Of a stretch of 64,000 nt of DNA, positions 36,819 through 47,636 are shown piece by piece. Positions within the stretch are counted from its first letter, which is position 1, and each line of letters starts with the position of its first letter. The DNA is from Erpobdella octoculata (lineage: Eukaryota; Annelida; Clitellata; Hirudinida; Erpobdellidae). Location: positions 24,097,663 through 24,161,662 of the forward strand of contig OZ022242.1 of NCBI GenBank assembly GCA_963978895.1. Direction: 5' to 3'. Made by a program: the position numbers and the translations under genes. Under the pieces are notes generated by a model, which worked only from the letters and a program-made list of their open reading frames with translations, was not told where the DNA came from and made no database searches.

Positions 36819-37056
36819 GGCGCTGGTGGCAGAGCGGTAGAGCGCTCGCCTGTTGATCGTTAGGTCGGCAGTTCAAGCCTCACCTGCGTCACCAGCGTAA
36901 CTCCCTTAGGCAAGGAGTTCACTCGCATTGCTTTCTCATGTCTATGAAAATAGCGTGTTCTTCGAAGTTTCCGATCCAAAGGAACCTTCGTAAGCGCCTC
37001 TGACTTATCTGGCGCTATATAAATTCATCATTATTATTATTATTATTATTATTTGT
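36819..37056 (+). mobile_element. tRNA-derived SINE with CR1-type tail
   Basis: Head GCGCTGGTGGCAGAGCGGTA with box A; box B is GTTCAAGCC (one change from GTTCGANNC). After the shared body start (CACCAGCGTAACTCCCTTAG, as in the SINE at 6.0-6.2 kb) the tail reads GCGCCTCTGACTTATCTGGC, then GCGCTATATAAATT and (ATT)n. This tail matches the 3' end of the LINE at 34.1-35.56 kb. Confidence 0.88.
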
Positions 37057-37277
37057 TTCCAAAAATTAGACGATTTTGCCAAAAGACTAAAAGTTGCTGA
37101 TTTTTAAGGGAAGCGGTCGGGCTGCTCAAGCCACAAATTGACACCAGTATAAGGAGCAACTTATTGCTGGAGAGTAAAATGAAAAAAAGATGAAAAATCA
37201 CTCCAACATTATAAATTTATCTGTTAACAAAGAGCCCACATCTATAACCTTGAACTTGTTATTAAACACATTCTGTG

Positions 37278-37900
37278 CAGTGGCGTTACTAGGGTTGGTG
37301 TCACTCAGTGCGGTAAATATTCAAATTATTTTCCAAATAATTTAAAATAAAAATACTAAATAAATTTTCTAAAAGTATTTCAAATCAAAATACAAAAATA
37401 CTTAAAATTATTTCAAATACGTATTTCAAATATAATGTATTTGAAATATTACCCAACACTGCTCATGGTGTCATCCAATCACGTATTACCCAAAGACTCA
37501 GACCTGTACGTCGTCATACAAGTTCATTTCTTTAAAATAGGACGTCAAAGTACTATTACCACACAAACTTTGCAAAAAAAAAAGTTAATTACGAGTTATA
37601 ATAACTATCAAAAGTGAACATAAATTTAAAACCAATCTGACATATTGAAAAAATGTTATAGTATTAGAATAATTGATACATACAACTCAAAAAAACTTGT
37701 ACGTAACTGCTGAAGACTAGACAATTTGATATATTTATAAGCTTTACTAAAAATAAAAAAAAGCAAATCACGCAAAGTAAAAAATCTGAAATGTTAACCC
37801 ACAAGATGTGTCGAAACATACAGTTCACCTTATAACGCTCCATTATGGGTGTCACTCCATGTTATGGTGTCATCCGATGCAGACCGTACCCCTTAGTGAC
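37278..37900. mobile_element. hAT-like MITE, right end displaced by LTR element 1
   Basis: Left end CAGTGGCGTTACTAGGG. The right end, CCCCTTAGTGAC continued by GCCGTTG, is its imperfect inverse and is split by LTR element 1; the last 7 bases lie at 41423-41429. Flanking 8-mers ATTCTGTG and ATTCTAAG agree at 6 of 8 positions. The interior has GGTGTCACTC / GGTGTCATCC repeats and no gene. Confidence 0.5.
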
Positions 37901-38501
37901 TGTAAGATGAAGATGATTCATCTTACGTATTTTCATAGTATTTGTTTATTTTATTTTATTATGTGTGCATATTTTGGTTGTGTTGAAACAATAGTCATTT
38001 ATGTATGAATGTATCTGTGTGTATATGTGTGTATATGTGTGTATATATATGTATATATAATGTATATGTATGTATATATGTATATTTGTGCTCCTGTGAC
38101 ATTGTGTGTGCGTATAATTTTTGTATCATTAATGTATATATATGTATATGTGTGTTTGAGTGTATATATACATGGATGGATGTATGTATATGTATATATA
38201 TATATATGTATATATATGTATATATATATATGTATATATATAATTGGTATTGGTCCTTTTCCTTTTTGTGGTCCTCAATAGAAAAAAGTAAGGTTGTAGA
38301 GTAGAGAAATTGGAATTATCAAAAGATTTGTCAGAACCGGGTTAACTTCTGCAAAGTGAGATAAGTCAGTTTAGAGTCAAGAAAAGAATTATATTCAAGG
38401 AAGAATAATAAAGTTAAAATAAATTCGAGAAATATTGTGTTATAAATAACTTCGACTTTAACGTTACGAATCGCTAGAAAGCATATTCCTCTACGTTTAC
38501 A
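37901..38501 (+). repeat. 5' LTR of element 1
   Basis: 601 bp. It starts with a 10-bp inverted repeat GTAAGATGAA / TTCATCTTAC and ends CTACGTTTACA. The middle is TATG/TATA-rich; an AATAATAAAG near 38406 could be a polyadenylation signal. Confidence 0.95.
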
Positions 38502-38502
38502 T

Positions 38503-38517
38503 TGGTGACCCCGACGT
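38503..38517 (+). other. Primer-binding site of element 1
   Basis: TGGTGACCCCGACGT begins one base after the 5' LTR, the normal position and start (TGG) of a gypsy-type primer site. The tRNA was not assigned. Confidence 0.8.
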
Positions 38518-38599
38518 ATTTACGCATTTTCATCCGTAAATATATTTTCTGAAGTTGTTTGATCACAAGTGACCGAATTTTTTTTTTCTTTTGTGAAAG

Positions 38600-40585
38600 A
38601 TGTCTGACGAGAAATTCATTGCGATGGGACAGGCTCTCGGCTATTCCGGAGTGGATTTAAGGAGTTATGTCAAAGAGTTGAAGGATGAAGAAAGGGTTAA
38701 GAGAATGGAGGAACGGGAAGAAAAAAAGGCTCAGCAGGAGCGTGAAGATAAAATAGCACAACGGGAACGTGAAGATAAAATAGCACAACAAGAACGGGAA
38801 CGTGAAGAACGAGAACTCCAACTTCAACAAGCTAAAGAAGAACGAGAACTCCAACTTCAACAAGCTAAAGAAGAACGAGAACTCCAACAAGCTAAAGAAG
38901 AACGAGAACTCCAACAAGCTAAAGAAGAACGAGAACTTCAACTTCTACGTGAGCGCGAACAACGCCAACATGAATTGGAATTGAAGAAGCTGGAATTAGA
39001 GGCCCTAACGAAAAAAGAGCCAAAGGTAGAGGTAACAAAGATTCCTTATCCAAAGTTTTCTGAAGGTGATGACATCGACGCATTTTTGCTGAGATTTGAG
39101 TCATTGGCAAAAGCCAATGGTCATCCTCAGAAGGATTGGGGAATGCTTCTAGGGTCGTTGCTTAGTGCGAAGACTTTGGAGGGGTTTGGCCAAATTAGCA
39201 ATAGTCAGATGCAGGACTACAGAACGGCAAAGGAGGCACTCCTTCGTCGTTTTGGGAAGTCAGCGGAAGACTATCGCATAATGTTTCGAGAGTCAAAGCC
39301 TGAACCGGAGGAGACCTGGGAACATTATCTAGTGCGGCTAGATAGCCACCTCAGGCGCTGGGTGGATCTCACGGGCAAACAAAACCTGTTGTTTTTGTTT
39401 CTGAAAGAACAGTTTTTCGGAAAGTGCCCGGCGGGAATGGTCGAGTACTTGTTGGAGAAAGAGAGCAAAGATGTCAATGAGCTGTGCCTTTGGGTAAACA
39501 AGTACAGCCAAGCCCACCCAGAGAAGAGGTTGGAAAAATTGGACAGCAAAAGCAGGATTAGCGGAAATCGTGGTCAACCAGACTCTGACTCGGGAATGGC
39601 TGGACCACGCTGTTACAATTGCAATAAGCTGGGCCATATGGCAAAGGATTGTCATCACGCTGGACAGATTGCGAGGGACTACAGTCAAGGCACTCAGGCA
39701 ACTCCAGTCATGTGCCAAGCGCGTAGAGAGGCCAACTTGACACCACCATGTAAAGATTCTGGAGTAGTGAATGCATGCGCGGTCATGGTGTTGGATGGTA
39801 AAATGAATGAGGTCCAATTAAAATGTGGCTGCTTTTCACCGGTAATAGCGGATGGTTGTTTTCACTCAGGAGAAAAATTTAAATTGACCAGAGGGTTTGT
39901 GAACAGAAAACCGGTAAAGGTTTTGAGGGACACTGGCTGTACTTCCATAATAGTAAAGGAATCATTAGTGCACCCGCGTCAGATGACCGGAAGAACAAGA
40001 CCCTGTGTTTTGATCGACGGCACAGTTCGGGTGGCTCCAACAGCAGTGGTAAAAATCAAAACAGACTGGTTCAGAGGAACCAGGGAGGTGGTGTGCATGA
40101 AAAACCTACTTTACGATCTCGTGCTGGGAAATGTTAAAGGGGTAAGGGGTTTTGATGCAATGGCGGCAGGAAAACGCTTTGGTCGGAAACCACAGAAATC
40201 CGCTTCCAACTACGACAGCACTCAGAGGAATGATCGGGTAAATTTTAGAAAATCGTCGGCTAACTCGGAGCTGTATCAAAGCAAGGAAAGAAACACGTCT
40301 GCCATTTCAAAGGTAGGAAATAAAGTTGAGGCAAAAATTCAAGCTTTGAATACGCCAAAAGAAAGACCAAGGCTCAATCTTCTGCCTAGAGGCCAAAATG
40401 GAGGGGTGGGGAAAGATCGAAAGTTGAATTCGGCAATCTTCGGAGATGCCCGTCCTGTTGACATAGCACGCAGAGAGATAGAGATTGAGAATAAGTTGAA
40501 AGTAAACTATTTCAAAGGCAAGGAGAACATCGGTGCTGACTTTCTTAGTCATAAAGAGAGTGACGATGTAATCAAGAAACACTGA
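38600..40585 (+). CDS. Gag-protease polyprotein with eIF4B-like segment
   Basis: One uninterrupted frame of 661 residues from ATG 38600, the first ATG after the primer site. Residues 30-140 are a Glu/Arg/Gln-rich coiled coil with tandem ERELQ-QAKE units. Residues about 145-325 are gag (FSEGDDIDAFLLRFESLA). A CCHC knuckle CYNCNKLGHMAKDC is at 338-351 and the retropepsin site VLRDTGCTSIIV has Asp at 444. Residues about 586-634 do not look viral: ERPRLNLLPRG, then NSAIFGDARPVD and ARREIEIENKL, the order and spacing of a conserved eIF4B motif. Residues 634-654 (VNYFKGKENIGADFLSH) are the very end of a gypsy RNase H. RT and the rest of RNase H are thus replaced by about 45 host-like residues. The eIF4B match is from memory, without a search. 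The gag-PR part should be functional in sequence. Confidence 0.88.
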   Translation: MSDEKFIAMGQALGYSGVDLRSYVKELKDEERVKRMEEREEKKAQQEREDKIAQREREDKIAQQEREREERELQLQQAKEERELQLQQAKEERELQQAKEERELQQAKEERELQLLREREQRQHELELKKLELEALTKKEPKVEVTKIPYPKFSEGDDIDAFLLRFESLAKANGHPQKDWGMLLGSLLSAKTLEGFGQISNSQMQDYRTAKEALLRRFGKSAEDYRIMFRESKPEPEETWEHYLVRLDSHLRRWVDLTGKQNLLFLFLKEQFFGKCPAGMVEYLLEKESKDVNELCLWVNKYSQAHPEKRLEKLDSKSRISGNRGQPDSDSGMAGPRCYNCNKLGHMAKDCHHAGQIARDYSQGTQATPVMCQARREANLTPPCKDSGVVNACAVMVLDGKMNEVQLKCGCFSPVIADGCFHSGEKFKLTRGFVNRKPVKVLRDTGCTSIIVKESLVHPRQMTGRTRPCVLIDGTVRVAPTAVVKIKTDWFRGTREVVCMKNLLYDLVLGNVKGVRGFDAMAAGKRFGRKPQKSASNYDSTQRNDRVNFRKSSANSELYQSKERNTSAISKVGNKVEAKIQALNTPKERPRLNLLPRGQNGGVGKDRKLNSAIFGDARPVDIARREIEIENKLKVNYFKGKENIGADFLSHKESDDVIKKH

Positions 40586-40600
40586 CGCGTTTCTTTTTTC

Positions 40601-40614
40601 GAAGAGGGGGGATA
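40601..40614 (+). other. Polypurine tract of element 1
   Basis: GAAGAGGGGGGATA directly precedes the 3' LTR, 16 bases after the ORF stop. Confidence 0.8.
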
Positions 40615-41417
40615 TGTAAGATGAAGATGATTCATCTTACGTATTTTCATAGTATTTGTTTATTTTATTTTATTATGTGTGCATATTTTGGTTGTGTTGA
40701 AACAATAGTCATTTATGTATGAATGTATCTGTGTGTATATGTGTGTATATGTGTGTATATATATGTATATATAATGTATATGTATGTATATATGTATATT
40801 TGTGCTCCTGTGACATTGTGTGTGCGTATAATTTTTTGTATCATTAATGTATATATATGTATATGTGTGTTTGAGTGTATATATACATGGATGGATGTAT
40901 GTATATGTATATATATATATGTATATATATATATGTATATATATATATGTATATATATATATAATTGGTATTGGTCCTTTTCCTTTTTGTGGTCCTCAAT
41001 AGAAAAAAGTAAGGTTGTAGAGTTCAACTCCGCCTCGCTATATGCGAGCCAGTCCCAAGCCTGGATAAAGGAGGAGGGACAGTTGAAAAGATCAAATATG
41101 ATCTACGACAGGAAGTACTTAGGTGCTTTCTACACAGCCATTTCAGTCTTAAAACACCTAGTGTAAAGGACTATAAACTATTATAAAAAAAAAAAAAAAA
41201 AAAAAAAGGTTGTAGAGTAGAGAAATTGGAATTATCAAAAGATTTGTCAGAACCGGGTTAACTTCTGCAAAGTGAGATAAGTCAGTTTAGAGTCAAGAAA
41301 AGAATTATATTCAAGGAAGAATAATAAAGTTAAAATAAATTCGAGAAATATTGTGTTATAAATAACTTCGACTTTAACGTTACGAATCGCTAGAAAGCAT
41401 ATTCCTCTACGTTTACA
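40615..41417 (+). repeat. 3' LTR of element 1
   Basis: 803 bp, the 601-bp LTR plus a SINE with its target duplication and a few TA units. Otherwise nearly identical to the 5' LTR. Confidence 0.95.
41023..41205 (+). mobile_element. Poly(A) SINE with a non-tRNA head
   Basis: 183 bp from TTCAACTCCGCCTCGC to a run of over 20 A. It is flanked by a 12-bp duplication AAGGTTGTAGAG (41011-41022 and 41206-41217), and the uninterrupted site is seen in the 5' LTR at about 38291. No box A/B tRNA head is evident. The first 60 bases can fold into hairpins CTCGC-TATAT-GCGAG and CCAG-TCCCAAGC-CTGG closed by CTCC...GGAG. A second, inverted copy is at 48957-49129. The poly(A) tail implies mobilisation by an L1- or RTE-like LINE. 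Confidence 0.9.
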
Positions 41418-41429
41418 GTGACGCCGTTG

Positions 41430-41884
41430 ATTCTAAGCTCGAAACACGAATAAGCATTATAGTGTCTTTAGTCCGGAAAACGGTTGTATAAAATTTTCTC
41501 AAGAAGACTTCCTGCTACAATGTTTTCAAAATATTACTAGAAAGAAATCGTGGTTGGAAAAATGAAAAAGATTTTTGCAGAAATGGATGCCACTTTTCAA
41601 CGTCTCATGCACATTAACGCTTTGGCAGAATGCACTAATCTGCACAAAGATTACATTGATGGAATCTCTGGGATCTGCTTCAACGGCCTGTTTGTTTGAA
41701 CAATTAATGTAATTTTTAAATAATTATTCGTTCATAGCTATTAAATGCAGATTATGTTTATTTGTAGAGATGGTATGGTGTTTTTATTAGTATCCATAAT
41801 CCTCACTGGGATTTGCTTCACCGGTGTTGTTCTGCTGACTTCTGGTTCATGGAGGAGTTTCACAAGTGGGTCAGTCTAAACTAA
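41430..41884. other. Interval without supported gene
   Basis: Less AT-rich than its surroundings. Short frames at 41507-41640 (KTSCYNVFKILLERNRGW) and 41580-41700 look faintly exon-like but lack consistent splice sites and a recognised family. Confidence 0.35.
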
Positions 41885-41886
41885 TT

Positions 41887-43459
<1,573 letters not shown>

Positions 43460-43958
43460 TATCATTTACAATTTTCTTTGCATCTTTGGTTTTAATTTAA
43501 TTTAATTTTTATTTAATTTTTATTTTATTTTTATTTTATTTATTTTATTTAATTTATTTTATTTATTTATTTTATTATCTCGTTCTTTAACTTAACAAGT
43601 TATCCCGTCTTAACCCCTATTGAGCCCTTTCTACCGTTCGAATAATATTTTTGTTTTTACTAACAATATAATTCTTATTATCTCTTCCGTGATTTTCATT
43701 CTTAAATTTACTGGATTTTAACATTACATATTAGGTCTCTTTTTATTTATATATTCTATTGATTTTAATATGTTCAAATTTCTATAATAGCTCCATTTCT
43801 CCTTTTTTTTATAAATTCCTGAGTTATATATTTAATTTAAACTCTGTATTTAGACTCTATTATTCTCGTATCTTGTCTATGTTTACATTCGATGTTTATT
43901 TGCCCTGAAGATGACAATTTCGTCGAAACTGGCCAGTAGGCAATAGATTAAATAAATT
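43460..43958 (+). repeat. Penelope pseudo-LTR between copies A and B
   Basis: 3' UTR rich in TTTATTTTATT, then the hammerhead-like motif, then the start codon of copy B at 43959. The same ~500 bp recurs at 46964-47462, which is the pseudo-LTR layout of Penelope-like elements. Confidence 0.85.
43899..43944 (+). ncRNA. Hammerhead-ribozyme-like motif, copy 1
   Basis: Core boxes CTGAAGA (43905-43911) and GAAA (43925-43928). Stem I TTGCC/GGCAA pairs across the motif, stem II is GAC-AATTTC-GTC, stem III is CTGG/CCAG with no loop, and the cleavage triplet would be GTA before GGCAA. One extra U lies between the first box and stem II. Type I hammerheads with a very short stem III are known from Penelope-like elements. 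Activity is not shown by the sequence. Confidence 0.68.
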
Positions 43959-46900
43959 ATGTCTTTAAACAATAGTTCTAGTTTGTTTAATATAAAAAAG
44001 CGACGTATTGAAAATCTGTGCAAAAAAGTAATAAACCTTAAATGGCGTATAGTTTTTAACAGCGCGTGTCTTAACGAAAATCTAATACCTCGCTATGTAA
44101 ACAATAAATTACGGCGCGCAGCGAAAGATAACGATAGTAATAATACAATAGCGTCTATTGTTAATTTTGAGTTGGTTTCTGCCAAGAAAAGTTTTGCACA
44201 GACTGAAGCTTTATTTGAAAGAGAGAAAATGCTGTATTGAATGTACTGCCTGAACAACAATCTATTGACTTGTCTCAGCATATTACTACATTTCATTCTA
44301 GATATGATTCCGTGAAAAGAAGCGTCGTTGGACGTAAACTTTCCGATCTGTAGGGACGAAAATTCTTTCTTAAAGACAATGTTGCACATTTCACTAATAT
44401 TTCATCTTACCTCCCTACTCCTGACGAAATAACGTTTTTACAGTTAGGGTATAACTGTCATATACCATCGACATACAACCCTCTGACAAAGCAGACCGAA
44501 CTTGAGGTTCTTTACAGCGATATCTGGAATAAAGCTAAAAGTGGTCATCTTCGGTTTGATGAAAGGTTGCCAGCCCTATTGTCTGCTGAAAGTTTCACAC
44601 ACCGTAACAACCATTCTAAATTCAAAGGTTTACCACAGAATCTACGTTTAGCTGCCAAGTCACTCAGAAATAATAAGAAGATTATCATTCGCAAGGCTGA
44701 TAAGTCAAATACCTACGTCGTCTTAAATCGAGATGAGTATATACAAAAATTGGACTGTATTCTTTCAGATGAATGTAAGTTCAAAAAACTTAATTCAAAC
44801 TCTACCGATACTTTGAAGAAGAGAGCCAATGTCATCATAAGGCGGTTAAATACTGAAGGATCTCTGGCGTTACGACAGGTTGTTGGCGATTACAGTCCGG
44901 GCTACATATATGGAAATGTGAAGACTCACAAGAGTGGTAACCCTCTTCGTCCAATAATCTCACAGTGCCCCACTCCCATTCATCTACTGGCCAAATCGAT
45001 TAACTCTATTATAGCTCCATACTGCCCTTCGCAGTATTCTCTCTCTTCTTCATTAGACTTCATCAATCTTCTCCGAGCTACACCACACCACTCAGGCATC
45101 ATGGCTTCATTAGATGTCGAGAGCCTGTTTACCAACGTCCCCGTGTTGGGCACAATCGACATAATTATACAGTGTGTTTACCATCATCCAACTCTTCCCC
45201 CTCCAGCGTTTGGTGAGGATTTGTTAAAGGACGTTCTCCTTCTGTGTACCACGGAAGTGCCATTTAGACACCCAAGTGGTCAATTGTACGCCCAGGTCGA
45301 CGGTGTGGCGATGGGGTCACCTCTCGGTCCCACATTTGCCGGTTTTTACATGGGCAACCTCGAAAAAGAAATATTTACCAATAAAAATCTTAAACCAGTT
45401 ATCTATGCAAGGTATGTTGACGATATATTCGTACTGTGTCAAGATATCCAAGAAATATTAAATCTTAAAGAAACTTTCGAAAAATCATCGGTCTTGAAAT
45501 TTACATATGAACTTCCTAGCAAAGAGAATCGGTTACCATTTCTCGATACTCTAATTTCTAATGCTGAAAATAACTTCAAAATCCAAGTGTATAACAAACC
45601 TACAAATGGTGGTGAAACTCTCAATGGGGATAGTTTCTGCCCCGTAAAGTACAAAATCAGTGTGATCTTAAGCTTTCTAACTCGAGCGTATAGGATCACT
45701 GACAATAATTCTGACTTTAACATCGAGATTGACAAAATCAAATCTCTTCTCATAAATAATAATTTTTCGAATACGCTAGTAGATAGTGTTATCCAAAATT
45801 TTCTGAACAAGAAACGTCCTCATTGCACTCAAAGAAAAAGTCTTGATTCTTCAGTGCAACTCTTCTATCGTGCTCAGATGCATGATATGTACCGTTTAGA
45901 TGAAACGGTGCTTCGGAAAATTGTTATGAAGAACGTCCGACTAACTGATCCGAGCCAGACACTACAGCTACACATATATTACCAAAATCTCAAATCAAGA
46001 GACTTGGTCATTAGTAATAACCTTGGTGTAGATACAAGGCCTGCGCAAAGAACTAACGTTGTGTACAGGTTTACATGCCCCCATTGCCATCAAACTCCGC
46101 AATTTTACATTGGGCACACACGCACCACACTCTCAAGACGAATGACAATGCATGTACAAGGAGGATCCATACATACTCACTTCGTCAAGCGCCATTCAAC
46201 AAAACCGTCTCACCAACTTTTACTTAATAATACTGAAATAATTGCTTTTGAGTCAGACCCACTTCGCCTTAAAATCAAAGAGGCTCTACTCATCATCCAA
46301 CATAAACCACCGATAAACATACAGGATAACCGATTTGACCATACCCTGCACCTGTATGGGACTGCTGTCGAGGTCAGTGTACAACCGCCAAAGGTGATGA
46401 CAGGTTCTTGCCAACTCGATGTCGATAATGCTATACGGTTGGATATCGATAACACTTGTGCTCTTCTTGAGAAAAATACGGAAACACAGACGATTAATGG
46501 TGGACTTCTAAATCTATCTGGCTATAGAATTGAAGAGCCAACCGTCCAGCCATTATACGTTTGTCAACCCGTCAGTCAAAAACTGGAAAGTCTACAAGCC
46601 GGTTTACCTCTCGACGTGTTCATAGATCAGCCGATAATTCAACCGTTGGACCCAAGTGTAGTTGCGGTGCATGATGAATTGTCTACATGTCTTGCGGACA
46701 GTCAGTCGCGCGTTCCTAGTGACTGCTCTACACCCACTTCCATTTACAAAACTCCCAAAAAGTCCTCTGACGACATGTCCGTTGCCAAGTCTGTGTCGCC
46801 CACTGAGCTTCACTCTTCTCCTCAACCTCTGAATGTGGGTAACGCTGGGTGCTCGTCGGCTCGACTGGGCGATTCGCCGGTGTTCTCTCCAGATAACTAC

Positions 46901-46963
46901 ATACCAGTTGATATGGAGACATTCAAGCACCTTGCCTTGAATGTAACTATAAGACGTAGATAA
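43959..46963 (+). pseudogene. Penelope-like element copy B, RT plus GIY-YIG endonuclease
   Basis: ATG 43959 opens the N-terminal region (KKVINLKWRIVFNSACL, LIPRYV); a frameshift near 44229 and a TAG at 44351-44353 follow. From 44567 a frame of 798 residues is open to 46963. Motifs numbered from that Met: IRKADKSNTYVVL 41-53, RPIISQCPTP 128-137, SLDVESLFTN with Asp183, DGVAMGSPLGP 245-255, catalytic box RYVDDIF with Asp285 and Asp286, then a GIY-YIG endonuclease at about 498-585 with TCPHCH, FYIGH and Glu572. Residues 600-798 are a Ser/Pro-rich extension ending in FKHLALNVTIRRR. All catalytic residues are present; two lesions in the N-terminal part make the full ORF defective. Confidence 0.92.
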
Positions 46964-47462
46964 TATCATTTACAATTTTCTTTGCATCTTTGGTTTTAAT
47001 TTAATTTAATTTTTATTTAATTTTTATTTTATTTTTATTTTATTTATTTTATTTAATTTATTTTATTTATTTATTTTATTATCTCGTTCTTTAACTTAAC
47101 AAGTTATCCCGTCTTAACCCCTATTGAGCCCTTTCTACCGTTCGAATAATATTTTTGTTTTTACTAACAATATAATTCTTATTATCTCTTCCGTGATTTT
47201 CATTCTTAAATTTACTGGATTTTAACATTACATATTAGGTCTCTTTTTATTTATATATTCTATTGATTTTAATATGTTCAAATTTCTATAATAGCTCCAT
47301 TTCTCCTTTTTTTTATAAATTCCTGAGTTATATATTTAATTTAAACTCTGTATTTAGACTCTATTATTCTCGTATCTTGTCTATGTTTACGTTCGATGTT
47401 TATTTGCCCTGAAGATGACAATTTTGTCGAAACTGGCCAGTAGGCAATAGATTAAATAAATT
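46964..47462 (+). repeat. Penelope pseudo-LTR downstream of copy B
   Basis: Nearly identical to 43460-43958 at 3504-bp spacing. Differences include TTTCGTC/TTTTGTC inside the hammerhead loop and TTACATTCG/TTACGTTCG. Confidence 0.9.
47403..47448 (+). ncRNA. Hammerhead-ribozyme-like motif, copy 2
   Basis: Same boxes and stems as the motif at 43899, with one C-to-T change in the stem II loop that does not affect pairing. Confidence 0.68.
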
Positions 47463-47610
47463 ATGTCTTTAAACAATAGTTCTAGTTTGTTTAATATAAA
47501 AAAGCGACGTATTGAAAATCTGTGCAAAAAAGTAATAAACCTTAAATGGCGTATAGTTTTTAACAGCGCGTGTCTTAACGAAAATCTAATACCTCGCTAT
47601 GTAAACAATA
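47463..47610 (+). pseudogene. Penelope copy C, first codons only
   Basis: The first ~49 codons repeat those of copy B and stop being homologous after GTAAACAATA at 47610, where TA repeats begin. It is probably the 3' part of the pseudo-LTR of the same insertion and not a third gene. Confidence 0.8.
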
Positions 47611-47636
47611 TATATATATATATATATATAATACAA
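47611..47636. repeat. (TA)n at the head-to-head Penelope junction
   Basis: About 25 bp of TA repeat joining two Penelope families in opposite orientation. Confidence 0.9.

Larger units (their letters stand above)
37901..41417 (+). mobile_element. LTR retrotransposon 1, non-autonomous, with eIF4B-like insert
   Basis: Complete element with target duplication GTGAC (37896-37900 and 41418-41422), TG...CA ends, primer-binding site, one long ORF, purine tract and two LTRs that differ only by a one-T indel, (TA)n length and a SINE insertion in the 3' copy. The internal region is just 2113 bp. It encodes gag and protease but lacks RT, most of RNase H and integrase, so it must have moved with enzymes from a relative. 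The near-identical LTRs point to a recent insertion. Confidence 0.95.

Noticed and set aside
36819..36893. Possible functional tRNA gene
   Set aside because: Box A and B are present, but box B is altered and the head continues into a SINE body and a LINE-type tail. The same holds for 25086 and 6240.
38005..38304. Cys/Tyr/Val-rich frames in the LTRs of element 1
   Set aside because: They lie in TATG/TATA-rich LTR sequence, are duplicated in the other LTR and have no motif.
41507..41700. Exon-like frames KTSCYNVFKILLERN and MDATFQRLMHIN
   Set aside because: No consistent acceptor/donor pair and no shared phase; similarity to any family was too vague.
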